A DNA stretch of 64,000 nt, taken from positions 1-64,000 of the forward strand of contig JACRTJ010000006.1 of assembly GCA_014385265.1 (NCBI GenBank), read 5' to 3'. Shown piece by piece: positions 8,190 to 17,336 of the stretch. The stretch comes from Enterocloster hominis (ex Liu et al. 2021). Its GTDB lineage: Bacteria; Bacillota; Clostridia; Lachnospirales; Lachnospiraceae. Each line of letters starts with the position of its first letter. Position 1 is the first letter of the stretch. Both the position numbers and the translations under genes were made by a program. The notes below the pieces were generated by a model. The model made no database searches. It was not told where the DNA came from and worked only from the letters and a program-made list of their open reading frames with translations.

Positions 8190-9515
8190 CTACTCCTTTT
8201 CCTTCCGTTCCCGGATGATGAATTTTAAGGATGTGCCCCGGAAGCCAAAGGCCTCCCTTATCTTGTTTTCCAGATATCTGGTGTAAGAGAAGTGCATCAG
8301 TTCCTTGTCGTTGACAAATACCACAAAGGTGGGCGGCTTTACAGATACCTGGGTCACATAATAGATCTTTAACCGTTTTCCCTTGTCCGACGGGGGCTGC
8401 TGCATGGCCACAGCCTCGGTGACGATCTCATTTAAGACGCCGGTGGCCACCCGCAGGGTCTGGTTCTCCCGGACCATGTCGATCAGGTCAAAGAGCTTCT
8501 GCATCCGCTGCCCCGTGAGAGCTGATACGAACACATACTCTGCATACGGCATATAGGCCAGGGTCTCCTTGAGCTTATTGGTATACTCGTAGATGGTCTT
8601 GTCTGTTTTTTCGATGGCGTCCCACTTATTGACCACCACGATGATGCCCTTCCCCCGGTCATGGGCGATACCTGCGATCTTGGCGTCCTGCTCTGTAACG
8701 CCCTGGGTGGCATCGATGACCATTAACACCACGTCGGCCCGGTCCACAGCCGTTACCGTGCGGATGATGCTGTACCGCTCGATATCCTCTTTTACCTTGC
8801 TCTTTCTTCTGAGACCTGCCGTATCGATGAATACGTATTCGGTGCCGTTATGGATCACCTCCGTGTCCACAGCATCCCTGGTGGTGCCTGCAATATCAGA
8901 AACGATCACCCGGTTTTCGCCCAGCATCTTATTGATGATGGAGGACTTGCCCACATTGGGCTTGCCTACGATGGCTACTCTGGGACGGTCGTCCTCTTCG
9001 TCGTCGTACTGGTCTGGAGTAAAATGCTTTGCCACCTCGTCCAGAAGCTCTCCCAGGCCCAGCCGGGAGGCTGCGGATACGGGGACGGGATCCCCGATGC
9101 CCAGGTTATAGAATTCATATACGTCGTTTCCGAACTTTTCAAAGCTGTCCACCTTATTGACCGCCAGCACCACAGGCTTTCTGGATTTTCTCAGCATGTC
9201 CGCCACCTTGGAATCGGAATCCACCAGGCCCTGGCGCACGTCCACGATGAAAATGATCACATCGGCCGTATCAATGGCGATCTGGGCCTGCTCCCGCATC
9301 TGGGCAAGGATGATGTCGCTGGAATCCGGCTCGATGCCGCCGGTGTCGATCAGCGTAAAGGAGTGGCTCAGCCAGGTGCAGTCTGCGTAGATCCTGTCCC
9401 TGGTCACTCCCGGGGTATCTTTTACAATGGAAATGGCACTGCCGGCCAGCACATTGAACAGCGTGGATTTTCCCACGTTGGGGCGGCCAACAATGGCTAC
9501 GATTGGTTTGCTCAT
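8190..9515 (-). CDS. der: Ribosome-associated GTPase Der (EngA)
   Basis: A 441-residue double-GTPase needed for 50S ribosome maturation. Two G domains are visible. The first has G1 GRPNVGKS (10-17), G3 DTGG and G4 NKVD (120-123). The second has G1 GKPNVGKS (184-191), G3 DTAG and G4 NKWD. The C-terminal KH-like domain ends [10 protein letters not shown]. Length is standard. It heads the der-plsY-gpsA run after the DUF512 gene. Confidence 0.98.
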   Translation of the reverse strand: MSKPIVAIVGRPNVGKSTLFNVLAGSAISIVKDTPGVTRDRIYADCTWLSHSFTLIDTGGIEPDSSDIILAQMREQAQIAIDTADVIIFIVDVRQGLVDSDSKVADMLRKSRKPVVLAVNKVDSFEKFGNDVYEFYNLGIGDPVPVSAASRLGLGELLDEVAKHFTPDQYDDEEDDRPRVAIVGKPNVGKSSIINKMLGENRVIVSDIAGTTRDAVDTEVIHNGTEYVFIDTAGLRRKSKVKEDIERYSIIRTVTAVDRADVVLMVIDATQGVTEQDAKIAGIAHDRGKGIIVVVNKWDAIEKTDKTIYEYTNKLKETLAYMPYAEYVFVSALTGQRMQKLFDLIDMVRENQTLRVATGVLNEIVTEAVAMQQPPSDKGKRLKIYYVTQVSVKPPTFVVFVNDKELMHFSYTRYLENKIREAFGFRGTSLKFIIRERKEKE

Positions 9516-9543
9516 ATTGATCTCCTTTTTATGGATGGTTTTT

Positions 9544-10950
9544 CTACGAAAGGACCTCTCCCTCTTCGGAAAGGTTCAGGTCCTTCATGGACGGCTCGTA
9601 CATGCCGTGCTCCGTGGTCTGCTCCTCGGCAGCCTCCCGGTCCAGGATGGCTGAGAGCAGATCATATCCGCCTGATTTTACTATATTTATAGGGATCTGT
9701 AAAGCGGCTTCCGCCTGGGTCCTGGTCATATCGTCCAGGAATACCTCCTCTCCGCTTTTAAACATCACCGATGGAAGCAGCAGGCGGCTCCCCAGGGGCT
9801 TTCCCTTAAGCTGGGCCACCAGATCCTGGCCGGTGATAAGGCCTGCCACGGTGATCATCTCTCCAAAAAAGTCATTGCGGATCGGATAAAGATGGATCTT
9901 TCTTCCCGGGTATACCTCCGCCATCCGGTCCAGCAGACGCTTCAGATAGGGATACGGCAGGAAGCCCGTGGCCATGGAAAGCTCCTCCGTCTTCCCATCG
10001 TCCTCTTTTTCTCCCAGGGCATCCATGAACTCCTCATACAGGAGCCGGATCATCCCCACGCCGTTTTCCAGCTGGATATAGCCGTCATAGCGGCTTTCCT
10101 CCGGAAGCTCCCTTTCTGCTAAAATATACCACTCGTCGCTGGCATGGATAAAGTGGAGCTTATGTTTTTCATACAGCTTTTTCTGCCACTCCTCGATCAG
10201 ATCGATGACCTGGCAGGCATCCTCCTTCGTAAAGGGCTCCAGCGGATACAGGCCGTCCCGGAATTTAGAAAGTCCCACGGGGACCACCGACACGCTCTGC
10301 ATATGGGGCGCATAAGCGGCCAGCCGCTCGATGGTGTACCGCAGCTCCTCCCCGTCGTTGACCCCCTTACAGAGAACGATCTGGCCGTTCATCTCCGTCC
10401 CGGCCTCATAAAGGCGGTCGATCTTTTTTAATGCCTCTCCGGCAAAACGGTTATTGAGCATCCTGCATCTGAGCTCCGGGTTCATGGTCTGGACCGAGAT
10501 GTTTATAGGGGACAGGTGGAACCGGATGATCCGGTCAATGTCCCTGTCGCTCATGTTGGTCAGTGTGATATAGTTTCCCTGGAGAAAGGAGAGCCTGGAA
10601 TCGTCATCTTTAAAATAAAGGGTCTCCCGCATTCCCGGCGGCATCTGGTCGATGAAGCAGAAGATGCATTTATTCCGGCAGGAGCGGTATTCGCTCATAA
10701 GGCCGTTTTCAAAGGTAAGGCCCAGATCCTCTCCGCCGCTTTCGATCTCCAGCTCCCATTCCTCGCCGTTTTTTTTCTGTATGGTCATGACGAAGCTTTC
10801 GCTGTCCGTCATATAGTCATAGTCAAAGATATCCTCGATCTCTTCCCCGTCTATGGTAAGCAGCACGTCTCCCGGCTCCAGCTCCAGCTCTTCGCCGATG
10901 GAGCCCGGGGCCACCGCCGTTATTTTATGTCCTCTGTTTTTCAATTTCAA
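9544..10950 (-). CDS. PDZ / radical SAM / DUF512 protein
   Basis: A 468-residue protein. Residues 1-50 form a PDZ-like domain ([20 protein letters not shown]). Next comes a radical SAM core with cluster cysteines C91, C95 and C98 in CRNKCIFC, followed by [19 protein letters not shown]. The C-terminal half is the DUF512 region ([33 protein letters not shown]). This architecture is conserved in Clostridia next to der and its reaction is not established. The start lies 143 bases from the divergent prs promoter. Confidence 0.9.
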   Translation of the reverse strand: MKLKNRGHKITAVAPGSIGEELELEPGDVLLTIDGEEIEDIFDYDYMTDSESFVMTIQKKNGEEWELEIESGGEDLGLTFENGLMSEYRSCRNKCIFCFIDQMPPGMRETLYFKDDDSRLSFLQGNYITLTNMSDRDIDRIIRFHLSPINISVQTMNPELRCRMLNNRFAGEALKKIDRLYEAGTEMNGQIVLCKGVNDGEELRYTIERLAAYAPHMQSVSVVPVGLSKFRDGLYPLEPFTKEDACQVIDLIEEWQKKLYEKHKLHFIHASDEWYILAERELPEESRYDGYIQLENGVGMIRLLYEEFMDALGEKEDDGKTEELSMATGFLPYPYLKRLLDRMAEVYPGRKIHLYPIRNDFFGEMITVAGLITGQDLVAQLKGKPLGSRLLLPSVMFKSGEEVFLDDMTRTQAEAALQIPINIVKSGGYDLLSAILDREAAEEQTTEHGMYEPSMKDLNLSEEGEVLS

Positions 10951-11058
10951 TCCCCTTCCGGCAGTATCCTCAGCCGGTATCTGCCTTCTCCATCATACCA
11001 ATCTTCCGCAGATTTGTAAAGAAATGATGTTCTTTTTTCTAAAATAGGCCGGCGGCTA

Positions 11059-11088
11059 TTGACGAAAATCATCGAATAATGGTATAAA
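11059..11088 (+). promoter_or_regulatory. SigA-type promoter of prs
   Basis: TTGACG at 11059-11064, an 18-base spacer and TATAAA at 11083-11088. The predicted transcript start falls at about 11095. This excludes the in-frame ATG at 11093 and favours the start at 11156. Confidence 0.75.
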
Positions 11089-11155
11089 TGATATGAGTGA
11101 AAGAATGTCCCATTCCTGGGACAGGAAAAATGGTAAAAGCGGAGGAATCTTTGAC

Positions 11156-12349
11156 ATGTCGAATCAGTACGTTTTCAATGACCGTCTTCCCATCGCGCCG
11201 TTAAAGATCGCGGCTCTGGAAAGCTGTCAGGACCTTGCGAAAAAGGTCAATGACCACATTGTAAACTTTCGTCGCAACGATACAGAGGAGTTAATGCGCA
11301 GACAGCAGGACCTTCAGTACCGTGGCTACGATGTGGACTCTTATCTCCTGGACTGCGCCTGCCCGCGCTTTGGCAGCGGCGAAGGCAAGGGTGTCGTCAG
11401 AGAGTCTGTGCGCGGTACAGATGTGTTTGCCATGGTGGATGTGACCAACCACTCCCTGACCTACAAAATGTCCGGTTATGTGAACCATATGTCTCCGGAT
11501 GACCACTACCAGGATCTGAAGCGTATCATCGGCGCCTGTGCGTCCACTGCCCACAGGATCAACGTGATCATGCCGTTCCTTTACGAAAGCCGTCAGCATA
11601 AGCGTACCCACCGGGAATCCTTAGACTGTGCCATGGCCTTAGAGGAGCTGGTAAGTATGGGCGTTTCCAATATCATCACCTTCGACGCCCACGACCCGCG
11701 GGTGCAGAATGCCATCCCCCTGTCCGGCTTCGATAACTTCATGCCCACCTACCAGTTTGTAAAGGCCCTGTTCAAGCATGACCAGTCCTTAAAGATCGAT
11801 AAGGACCATCTGATGGTCATCAGCCCCGACGAGGGAGCCATGAACCGTGCCGTATACCTGGCCAACAACCTGGGCGTGGATATGGGTATGTTCTATAAGA
11901 GACGTGACTACTCCAAGGTCATCAACGGCAGGAATCCCATTGTGGCCCACGAATTCCTGGGAAGCTCCGTGGAAGGAAAGACCGTGATCATCATCGACGA
12001 CATGATCTCCTCCGGTGAAAGCATGCTGGATACCGCAAAAGAGTTAAAGGAAAGAAAGGCTGCCAAGGTAGCCGTATGCTGTACCTTCGGACTCTTCACC
12101 AGCGGCTTTGATAAATTCGATGAGTTCTATGAAAAGGGCTATATCGACAGCGTGGTGACCACCAACTTAAACTACCGGGCTCCGGAGCTGTTTGAGCGTG
12201 AATGGTATGTGGAGGCAGATATGAGCAAATATATCGCCGCCATCATCAACTCCTTAAACCACGACGTATCCATCAGCAGCGCCCTGTCACCCACAGACAA
12301 GATCCAGCAGCTCATTAAAAAATATAACGCCGGCGGTTTCAATCGTTAA
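11156..12349 (+). CDS. prs: Ribose-phosphate pyrophosphokinase, long form
   Basis: A 397-residue PRPP synthetase-family protein making PRPP from ribose 5-phosphate and ATP. VIIIDDMISSGESM is the PRPP-binding loop. FDAHDPRVQNAIP and INVIMPFLYESRQHKRTHRE correspond to the catalytic and flexible-loop regions. It is longer than the ~315-residue classical enzyme, as in a clostridial subgroup, with an extra N-terminal ~60 residues and an insert after FRRNDTEELM. The start at MSNQYVFNDRL is chosen because GGAGG lies at 11141-11145 and the promoter places the transcript start at about 11095. It is a monocistronic plus-strand gene in a minus-strand region. Confidence 0.92.
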   Translation: MSNQYVFNDRLPIAPLKIAALESCQDLAKKVNDHIVNFRRNDTEELMRRQQDLQYRGYDVDSYLLDCACPRFGSGEGKGVVRESVRGTDVFAMVDVTNHSLTYKMSGYVNHMSPDDHYQDLKRIIGACASTAHRINVIMPFLYESRQHKRTHRESLDCAMALEELVSMGVSNIITFDAHDPRVQNAIPLSGFDNFMPTYQFVKALFKHDQSLKIDKDHLMVISPDEGAMNRAVYLANNLGVDMGMFYKRRDYSKVINGRNPIVAHEFLGSSVEGKTVIIIDDMISSGESMLDTAKELKERKAAKVAVCCTFGLFTSGFDKFDEFYEKGYIDSVVTTNLNYRAPELFEREWYVEADMSKYIAAIINSLNHDVSISSALSPTDKIQQLIKKYNAGGFNR

Positions 12350-12388
12350 CCAGAAGCCAGTATATAAAACCGGTCCGTTTAGAAATAA

Positions 12389-12416
12389 CGGGGATCCCGC
12401 GCGGGATCCCCGTTTT
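12389..12416 (+). terminator. Rho-independent terminator of prs
   Basis: A perfect 24-base palindrome with 12-base arms, CGGGGATCCCGC (12389-12400) and its complement (12401-12412), is followed by TTTT. It lies 40 bases after the prs stop. Confidence 0.88.
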
Positions 12417-12427
12417 CTGTCCGGATC

Positions 12428-12715
12428 TTATTTTCCGGCAAACGCCTTCCGGTATACGTCATCCTGCTCTGGAAGGTGGGTCACATATCCCACCGGGATC
12501 CGGTTCCCGGTGGCTTCGATCACTGCCCGGGCGCCCTCTTCCCGGAATGCACCGCAGAGCTCGATGCAGTCGATCCCCTCTTCCTCCAGTCTTTTTGCAG
12601 TCCGGGCCGCGTCCTCAAGGTCCGAAACGCCAATGATCCGGGCCGTTCCATTGTGGATCACCGCCTGGTCCTCCCTGCTGTCAAATTTCCCCATGATCAG
12701 AAATGCAAATCTCAT
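12428..12715 (-). CDS. DUF6506 family protein (95 aa)
   Basis: A small soluble protein starting MRFAFLIMGKFDSREDQAVI, with GIDCIELCGAFREEGARAVI and IPVGYVTHLPEQDD. I recognise this pattern as the DUF6506 family, whose function is unknown. The start is set by AAAGGAGGGA at 12721-12730. The open frame continues upstream but without a ribosome site and inside the ATPase gene. It lies 13 bases after the ABC ATPase stop, so it is the last gene of that transport operon. The alternating beta-alpha pattern with one ELCGAF cysteine suggests a small binding or enzyme fold. Confidence 0.8.
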   Translation of the reverse strand: MRFAFLIMGKFDSREDQAVIHNGTARIIGVSDLEDAARTAKRLEEEGIDCIELCGAFREEGARAVIEATGNRIPVGYVTHLPEQDDVYRKAFAGK

Positions 12716-12728
12716 ACTGGTCCCTCCT

Positions 12729-13694
12729 TTATAAATGGCAGTCTCTGGGCCCGTCTTTTCTGCTTCCCCAGCCGGCCCGTACCCGGTCGCCGACAGAGAA
12801 AAGACTTCCTTCCCGTCCAAAAAGATCTGCCTTGATCACATTGCTTCCATTTTCCAGTTCATAAAGTGTATGGGCTCCCATGAAGCTGGCCGACCGGACC
12901 GTATAATCGCCGGACGGGTCCATTTCCATCCACACGTCCTCTGGCCTTACGATCTGTACCCGGCCATTCTCCTCTATATAATTGGCCTTTCCCACAAAGG
13001 ACGCCACATACCGGCTCACAGGAGAAAAATAGATCTCCCTGGGAGTCCCTGTCTGGACAGCCACGCCCTTTTCCATGACCACGATCTTATCAGAAAGACT
13101 CAGGGCCTCCTCCTGGTCATGGGTCACGAAGACCATGGTGATGCCCAGCTTTTTCTGGAGCTCCTTCAGCTCCTCTCTCAGCTGCACCCGGAGCCCTGCG
13201 TCCAGATTGGAAAGGGGCTCGTCCAGCAGAAGGATCTTTGGCCCTGTGGCCATGGCGCGGGCCAGGGCCACTCTCTGCTGCTGCCCGCCGGACAGCTCTC
13301 CGATCCTGGCCGTTTCATAGCCGGAAAGCCCCACAGTCTTTAACTCCTCCATTGCAATGGGAGCCGCCTCCTTCTTCTTCATCCCTCTGAAAAACCGGAG
13401 TCCGTAGCAGACGTTGTCCAGCACATTCAGATGAGGAAAAAGCGCATAGCTCTGGAAGACCGTGGACACGGGACGGCGCTCCGGCGGAAGGCCTGTGATG
13501 TCCTCCCCTTCCAGAAGGATATGGCCGGAATCCGGCTGGATAAAGCCGCCCAGAAGGTTCAGGGTCGTGGTCTTTCCGCAGCCGGAGGGACCTAACAGCG
13601 TCACAAATGACCCCTCTTCGATCTCCAGATCCAGGTTCTTCAAGCCTTTTTCTTCTTCATATATCTTTTTAAGCCCTTTTAGCTGTAAAAACAT
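12729..13694 (-). CDS. ABC transporter ATP-binding protein (FbpC/AfuC/PotA-like)
   Basis: A 321-residue ATPase with Walker A GPSGCGKTT (35-43), Q-loop FQSYALFPHL, signature LSGGQQQRV, Walker B ILLLDEPLSNLD and the switch histidine in VFVTHDQEEAL. Residues ~240-321 form a TOBE-like regulatory domain. It energises the adjacent fused permease. The stop of the permease lies 1 base before its start. By sequence alone the family covers iron, polyamine, phosphonate and sugar-phosphate importers. Confidence 0.9.
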   Translation of the reverse strand: MFLQLKGLKKIYEEEKGLKNLDLEIEEGSFVTLLGPSGCGKTTTLNLLGGFIQPDSGHILLEGEDITGLPPERRPVSTVFQSYALFPHLNVLDNVCYGLRFFRGMKKKEAAPIAMEELKTVGLSGYETARIGELSGGQQQRVALARAMATGPKILLLDEPLSNLDAGLRVQLREELKELQKKLGITMVFVTHDQEEALSLSDKIVVMEKGVAVQTGTPREIYFSPVSRYVASFVGKANYIEENGRVQIVRPEDVWMEMDPSGDYTVRSASFMGAHTLYELENGSNVIKADLFGREGSLFSVGDRVRAGWGSRKDGPRDCHL

Positions 13695-13695
13695 C

Positions 13696-15360
13696 TTATT
13701 TCCCTCCCCGTTCTCTTCGTTTTGTCAGACTCATAAAGGCCATGTTGATCCCCACCGTAACAAGGATGATCAGGACCGCCTGGACGGAGGCAACGCCGTA
13801 CCGGCCGTTTTCAATGGACTGGAACAGCTCCGCACTGGCCACGTTTTTTCCCGGCGAGATCAGGAAAATAATGGCTCCCACTGACGTCATGCACGATGTG
13901 AAGATCGAAATAAAGCCAGTGGCAAAGGTGGTCTTAAGCAAAGGCAGGATGACCCCGAAAAGGACCTCCAGCCGGCTGGCCCCCAGATCCCTGGCCGCAT
14001 CCTCGATCTTTCTGTCGATTCCAGAAAACATGGCGTTGGCCGACTTGTTGGTCAGCGAGATCTGGCGGAATACCAGGTTCAGGATGATGATGGCCGATGT
14101 GCCGCGGATGTACATGGGCGGATGACTGAAGGCCGCCACATATCCCAGGCCAAAGAACGTTCCCGGGATGATATAGGGAAGCAGGGCAAAAAATTCTGCC
14201 GTCCGCATTCCGGCGATCTTTCTCCGGTGTGTATAGTAGGACAGAAGGATCCCCAAAAATGCGGATACAGCGGCCGCCACAGCGGAGTACACCAGGCTGT
14301 GGCCAAAGGAGTTCCACTGGGACCTGGGAAGCTTTCCAAAGTAATCCAGGGTAAAGGTAAGGGAGCCGGAGGCCGTGTTGGAAAAGGCGGAAAGGAAAAT
14401 ATTTCCGTATTTCAGCGCCATCACCAGGAAAAACATCCCGGTCACGGTCCATGCGGCTCCAGCCACTGCTCCCGTCAATGTATAAGCCGGTTCCCCGTCC
14501 ATGGCGTTCCGGTCCGTCCCCCCTGCGGACTCATTCTTTTTCAGGCTCTGGTAATAAAAATAAAAGGCCACGGCGGCCGCCGGAACCATCAGGATACTGA
14601 TGGCGGAGGCCCGTCCCAGATTGGCTGTGGAGATCACCTGGGTGTACGCCTCTGTGGCCAGGACCTTAAAATTTCCTCCAATGACGATGGGCGTTCCAAA
14701 GTCTGCCAGGTTCATGGTAAACAGGGTGAACAGCACCGAAAGGATCCCTGGCCTTACCAACAGAAGGATCACAGAAAACAGTGTCTTTTCCGGTGAAGCG
14801 CCCAGATCCCTGGATGCCAGGACCAGCCTCTGGTCCATATGGTCAAAGGACGGAAGCAGCATCAGGGAAGCAAAGGAAATGCTTCCGATCATCTGGAGGA
14901 TCACGATGCCGTGCCACCCATAAGGATTAACGCTGAGGCCCAGAAGCTGGTGGGTGATCAGCCCCCGCCTTCCAAAAAGGAAGATATATGCCAGCGCCGA
15001 TACAAACGGCGGCGAGATCATGGTAAAAAGCAGGGATCTTCTCAAAAACCGCCGGATCCTTCCCGGGGCTGCGTAGGCGGCCAGGGCAATGAAGAACGCC
15101 GCCGCCGTGGTGAGGATGGAGGACAGCGAGGACACCCACAGACTGTTCCGGATCAGCTTAAGGCTCCGTCCGGACGCCAGTTCCCTGTAATATTCCAGGG
15201 TGAAATGGCCGTCCTTGAAAAAGCTGGTGGCCACCACCGAAACGATCGGATACAGGATGAACAGGGCGATCCCGGCCAGCACCAGGGTAAGGATCAGCCT
15301 GTCTCCCAGTTCTGCCCATGCATATCTGCCATGCCTTCTTTTTTCTGTACGTGGATTCAT
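13696..15360 (-). CDS. ABC transporter permease, fused double domain (FbpB/AfuB-like)
   Basis: A 554-residue membrane protein with about 12 hydrophobic segments in two repeated halves. Each half carries an EAA-type loop: LASRDLGASPEKTLFSVILL in the first and AARDLGASRLEVLFGVILPL in the second. These couple to the ATPase. The C-terminus is basic (LTKRRERGGK). The fused arrangement is typical of FbpB/AfuB permeases. A hairpin terminator lies between it and the upstream binding-protein gene. Confidence 0.92.
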   Translation of the reverse strand: MNPRTEKRRHGRYAWAELGDRLILTLVLAGIALFILYPIVSVVATSFFKDGHFTLEYYRELASGRSLKLIRNSLWVSSLSSILTTAAAFFIALAAYAAPGRIRRFLRRSLLFTMISPPFVSALAYIFLFGRRGLITHQLLGLSVNPYGWHGIVILQMIGSISFASLMLLPSFDHMDQRLVLASRDLGASPEKTLFSVILLLVRPGILSVLFTLFTMNLADFGTPIVIGGNFKVLATEAYTQVISTANLGRASAISILMVPAAAVAFYFYYQSLKKNESAGGTDRNAMDGEPAYTLTGAVAGAAWTVTGMFFLVMALKYGNIFLSAFSNTASGSLTFTLDYFGKLPRSQWNSFGHSLVYSAVAAAVSAFLGILLSYYTHRRKIAGMRTAEFFALLPYIIPGTFFGLGYVAAFSHPPMYIRGTSAIIILNLVFRQISLTNKSANAMFSGIDRKIEDAARDLGASRLEVLFGVILPLLKTTFATGFISIFTSCMTSVGAIIFLISPGKNVASAELFQSIENGRYGVASVQAVLIILVTVGINMAFMSLTKRRERGGK

Positions 15361-15399
15361 GATATTTCCTTTCCCGTCAGGTTTTCAATGGTGTGAAAA

Positions 15400-15420
15400 G
15401 GGCGGGTATTTCACCCGCCC
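15400..15420 (-). terminator. Intercistronic terminator/attenuator after the binding-protein gene
   Basis: The stem GGGCGGGT (15400-15407) with ACCCGCCC (15413-15420) has a 5-base loop and is followed on the minus strand by TTTTC. It sits between the binding-protein gene and the permease. Partial termination here would give more binding protein than permease, a common pattern in ABC operons. Confidence 0.75.
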
Positions 15421-15434
15421 GGTTTTATGCCTTA

Positions 15435-16562
15435 TTATTTCGCATCCTTTTCACCGACCATGGCGGCCCATTTTTCCAGAAGCGCTTCTCTCTGGCTTCC
15501 GAATAACAGTACGTCCTGATCGATCAGCTTTTCTGTGTCCACCGTTCCGATGGCTTCCGGAATGGCTACGTCGCCGCGGGCCATGATCCTGGCATCTGCC
15601 TCACGGAGCGCCTCCTGTCCCTCTTTGGAAAGGAAGTAGTCGACGAACACCTTGGCTGCATCCTTGTTCTGGGAGTTTTTAAAGATGGCGATGGGAGCCG
15701 GTGTCCACGGGATCATATCCTCCGGATAGACCGCAGTGACCGGATACTCGGCTTCCATGGCAAAGGTACCGCCGGTCATTGCCAGAACTGCGATCCCGAA
15801 CTCGCCTGCCGCACATTTGGGACCTGGCTCGCCGCCGCCCTGTGCGTAGAAGTCCACATTCTCGTTGATGCCCTTCCATACTTCCCAGCCTTTTTCCTCG
15901 CCGTAAGCCTGGATGGTGCCGTTTAAGATCGCATACTGAGTTCCGGAGATCGCCGGGGAAGCCATGATGATCTCCCCTTTATATTTGGGATCTGCCAGAT
16001 CCTCCCAGGTCTTGGGAGCTTCCAGGTTCTTCTCTGCCAGAACATCGTTGTTTACCAGGAAACCAGCCGGAACCAGGGCAAGGCCTGTCCAGTAGCCGTC
16101 TGCATCGCTGTATGCCGGATTGATAGCCTCGGCCTCCGGAGAAACGTACTGCTCCAGATATCCTAAGTCTGTGGCAGAAATGTAGCTGTCAACGCCGCCG
16201 CCGAACCAGATATCTGCGGTGGTGTTCCCGTTCTCGGCCTGGAGCTGTGCCAGGGCTTTACCTGTGGAGATCTCCACATACTCGACCTTGATCCCGGTCT
16301 TTTCTGTGAATGCGTCAAACGCCGCCTCTGCGCCGCCATAGGCCAGCATCACGTTTAACGTGGTCCCCTCGTAGGGCTTTTCTGCCGCTTCTGTTTCAGC
16401 CTTTGTGGTCTCAGCCTCGCTGGAAGCCTCTGTCTCAGCCTTTGTGGTCTCAGCTGCCGTTGTTTCAGCCGCTGTTGTCTCAGCAGGCTTGCTCTGGCAT
16501 CCAGTCAGAGATGCGCCCAGCACGGCTGCGGCAAGTCCAGCCGCCATCAGTTTCTTTTTCAT
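15435..16562 (-). CDS. ABC transporter substrate-binding lipoprotein (AfuA/FbpA-like)
   Basis: A 375-residue lipoprotein with signal peptide MKKKLMAAGLAAAVLGASL and lipobox LTGCQ. A Thr/Glu/Ala-repeat linker (~residues 26-60) follows, then a type 2 periplasmic-binding fold (NVMLAYGGAEAAFDAFTEKT, ADIWFGGGVDSYISATDLG, NGTIQAYGEEKGWEVWKG). The paired tyrosines that bind ferric iron in FbpA near the C-terminus are not seen, so iron is not the likely ligand. The AfuA branch includes sugar-phosphate binders. With a PHP phosphoesterase upstream, a phosphorylated organic solute is plausible but unproven. Confidence 0.85.
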   Translation of the reverse strand: MKKKLMAAGLAAAVLGASLTGCQSKPAETTAAETTAAETTKAETEASSEAETTKAETEAAEKPYEGTTLNVMLAYGGAEAAFDAFTEKTGIKVEYVEISTGKALAQLQAENGNTTADIWFGGGVDSYISATDLGYLEQYVSPEAEAINPAYSDADGYWTGLALVPAGFLVNNDVLAEKNLEAPKTWEDLADPKYKGEIIMASPAISGTQYAILNGTIQAYGEEKGWEVWKGINENVDFYAQGGGEPGPKCAAGEFGIAVLAMTGGTFAMEAEYPVTAVYPEDMIPWTPAPIAIFKNSQNKDAAKVFVDYFLSKEGQEALREADARIMARGDVAIPEAIGTVDTEKLIDQDVLLFGSQREALLEKWAAMVGEKDAK

Positions 16563-16605
16563 AATACTGTCTCCTTTGTGCTTCTTTTTATATCAGCGCA
16601 GAACC

Positions 16606-17235
16606 CTAAAAGGTATCCACGATCCGATATCCTTTCCCTTCTTCATAGATAGCCGGCTTTAAACCGCCCTTATGAAGAGCCGCCACGAATTCCTCCAGGT
16701 CTTTCGGTTCCCCTGGGACCATGGTAGCGTATTTTCCCAGCTGGCTGGTCCAGTGGGCGTCGCTGGCTCCCACCATCTGCATATTCCTTGCCTTACAGAT
16801 GGAAAGCGCCTTCCGGTTGGCCTCCATATCTGTACTGCCATTTAAGACCTCCACCCCGTGAAGGCCCTGGATCTCCCACAGGTGATCCTCAAAGCCGCGG
16901 TTATTATTCCGGAAGGGATGGCACGCCACACAAAAGCCGCCGGCCGCATTGACCTGGTCCACGAAATCCTGGGCCGGGATCCGCTTGTCCGGGAAGCGGT
17001 CGATGCCGAATGCAGTAATATCTCCCCAGAGAGAAAAATATTCCACTCCCACAAAGATCGGAAAACCGGTCTCCCTGGAATACCTCTCAGCCGTTTCCTT
17101 CAAACCCATGCTGTCATGGTCCGTGATGCAGACCGCATCCAGCCCCCGTTCCCTTGCAGTGGCAACGATCTCCTCCAGCGTCATCTTACTGTCACTGGAG
17201 CATGTGGATTCATGTAAGTGCATATCTACCAGCAT
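16606..17235 (-). CDS. PHP-domain phosphoesterase
   Basis: A 209-residue stand-alone PHP protein with the trinuclear metal site visible: H6 and H8 (DMHLHE), D39-H40 (ITDHDS), E65 (GVEYF), H106 (ACHPF), and D159/H161 (SDAHW). It probably hydrolyses a small phosphoester. It is the first gene of the operon with the binding protein, permease, ATPase and DUF6506, 43 bases ahead of the binding-protein start. This suggests it acts on the imported compound. Confidence 0.88.
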   Translation of the reverse strand: MLVDMHLHESTCSSDSKMTLEEIVATARERGLDAVCITDHDSMGLKETAERYSRETGFPIFVGVEYFSLWGDITAFGIDRFPDKRIPAQDFVDQVNAAGGFCVACHPFRNNNRGFEDHLWEIQGLHGVEVLNGSTDMEANRKALSICKARNMQMVGASDAHWTSQLGKYATMVPGEPKDLEEFVAALHKGGLKPAIYEEGKGYRIVDTF

Positions 17236-17265
17236 CTGTATCTCTCCTTCCTTCGAGCCCTAGCT

Positions 17266-17295
17266 ATTCTATCATTCCCGCAGGGTTTCGTCTAA
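17266..17295 (-). promoter_or_regulatory. Candidate promoter of the PHP-ABC operon
   Basis: Read on the minus strand: TTAGAC (complement of 17290-17295), an 18-base spacer and TAGAAT (complement of 17266-17271). It lies 31 bases before the PHP start codon. Confidence 0.5.
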
Positions 17296-17336
17296 TAGAA
17301 TTAACCGATTTCCTGACCAGTCCATATAGTTTTTAT

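Noticed and set aside
8850..9692. A 280-codon plus-strand frame
   Set aside because: Antisense to der and the DUF512 gene, both certain; no family features or start signals.
11093..11155. Upstream ATG extending prs by 21 codons
   Set aside because: The promoter places the transcript start at about 11095, and GGAGG precedes the later ATG at 11156.
15435..17235. Ferric iron uptake operon
   Set aside because: The FbpA tyrosine pair is missing, and a phosphoesterase gene leads the operon.
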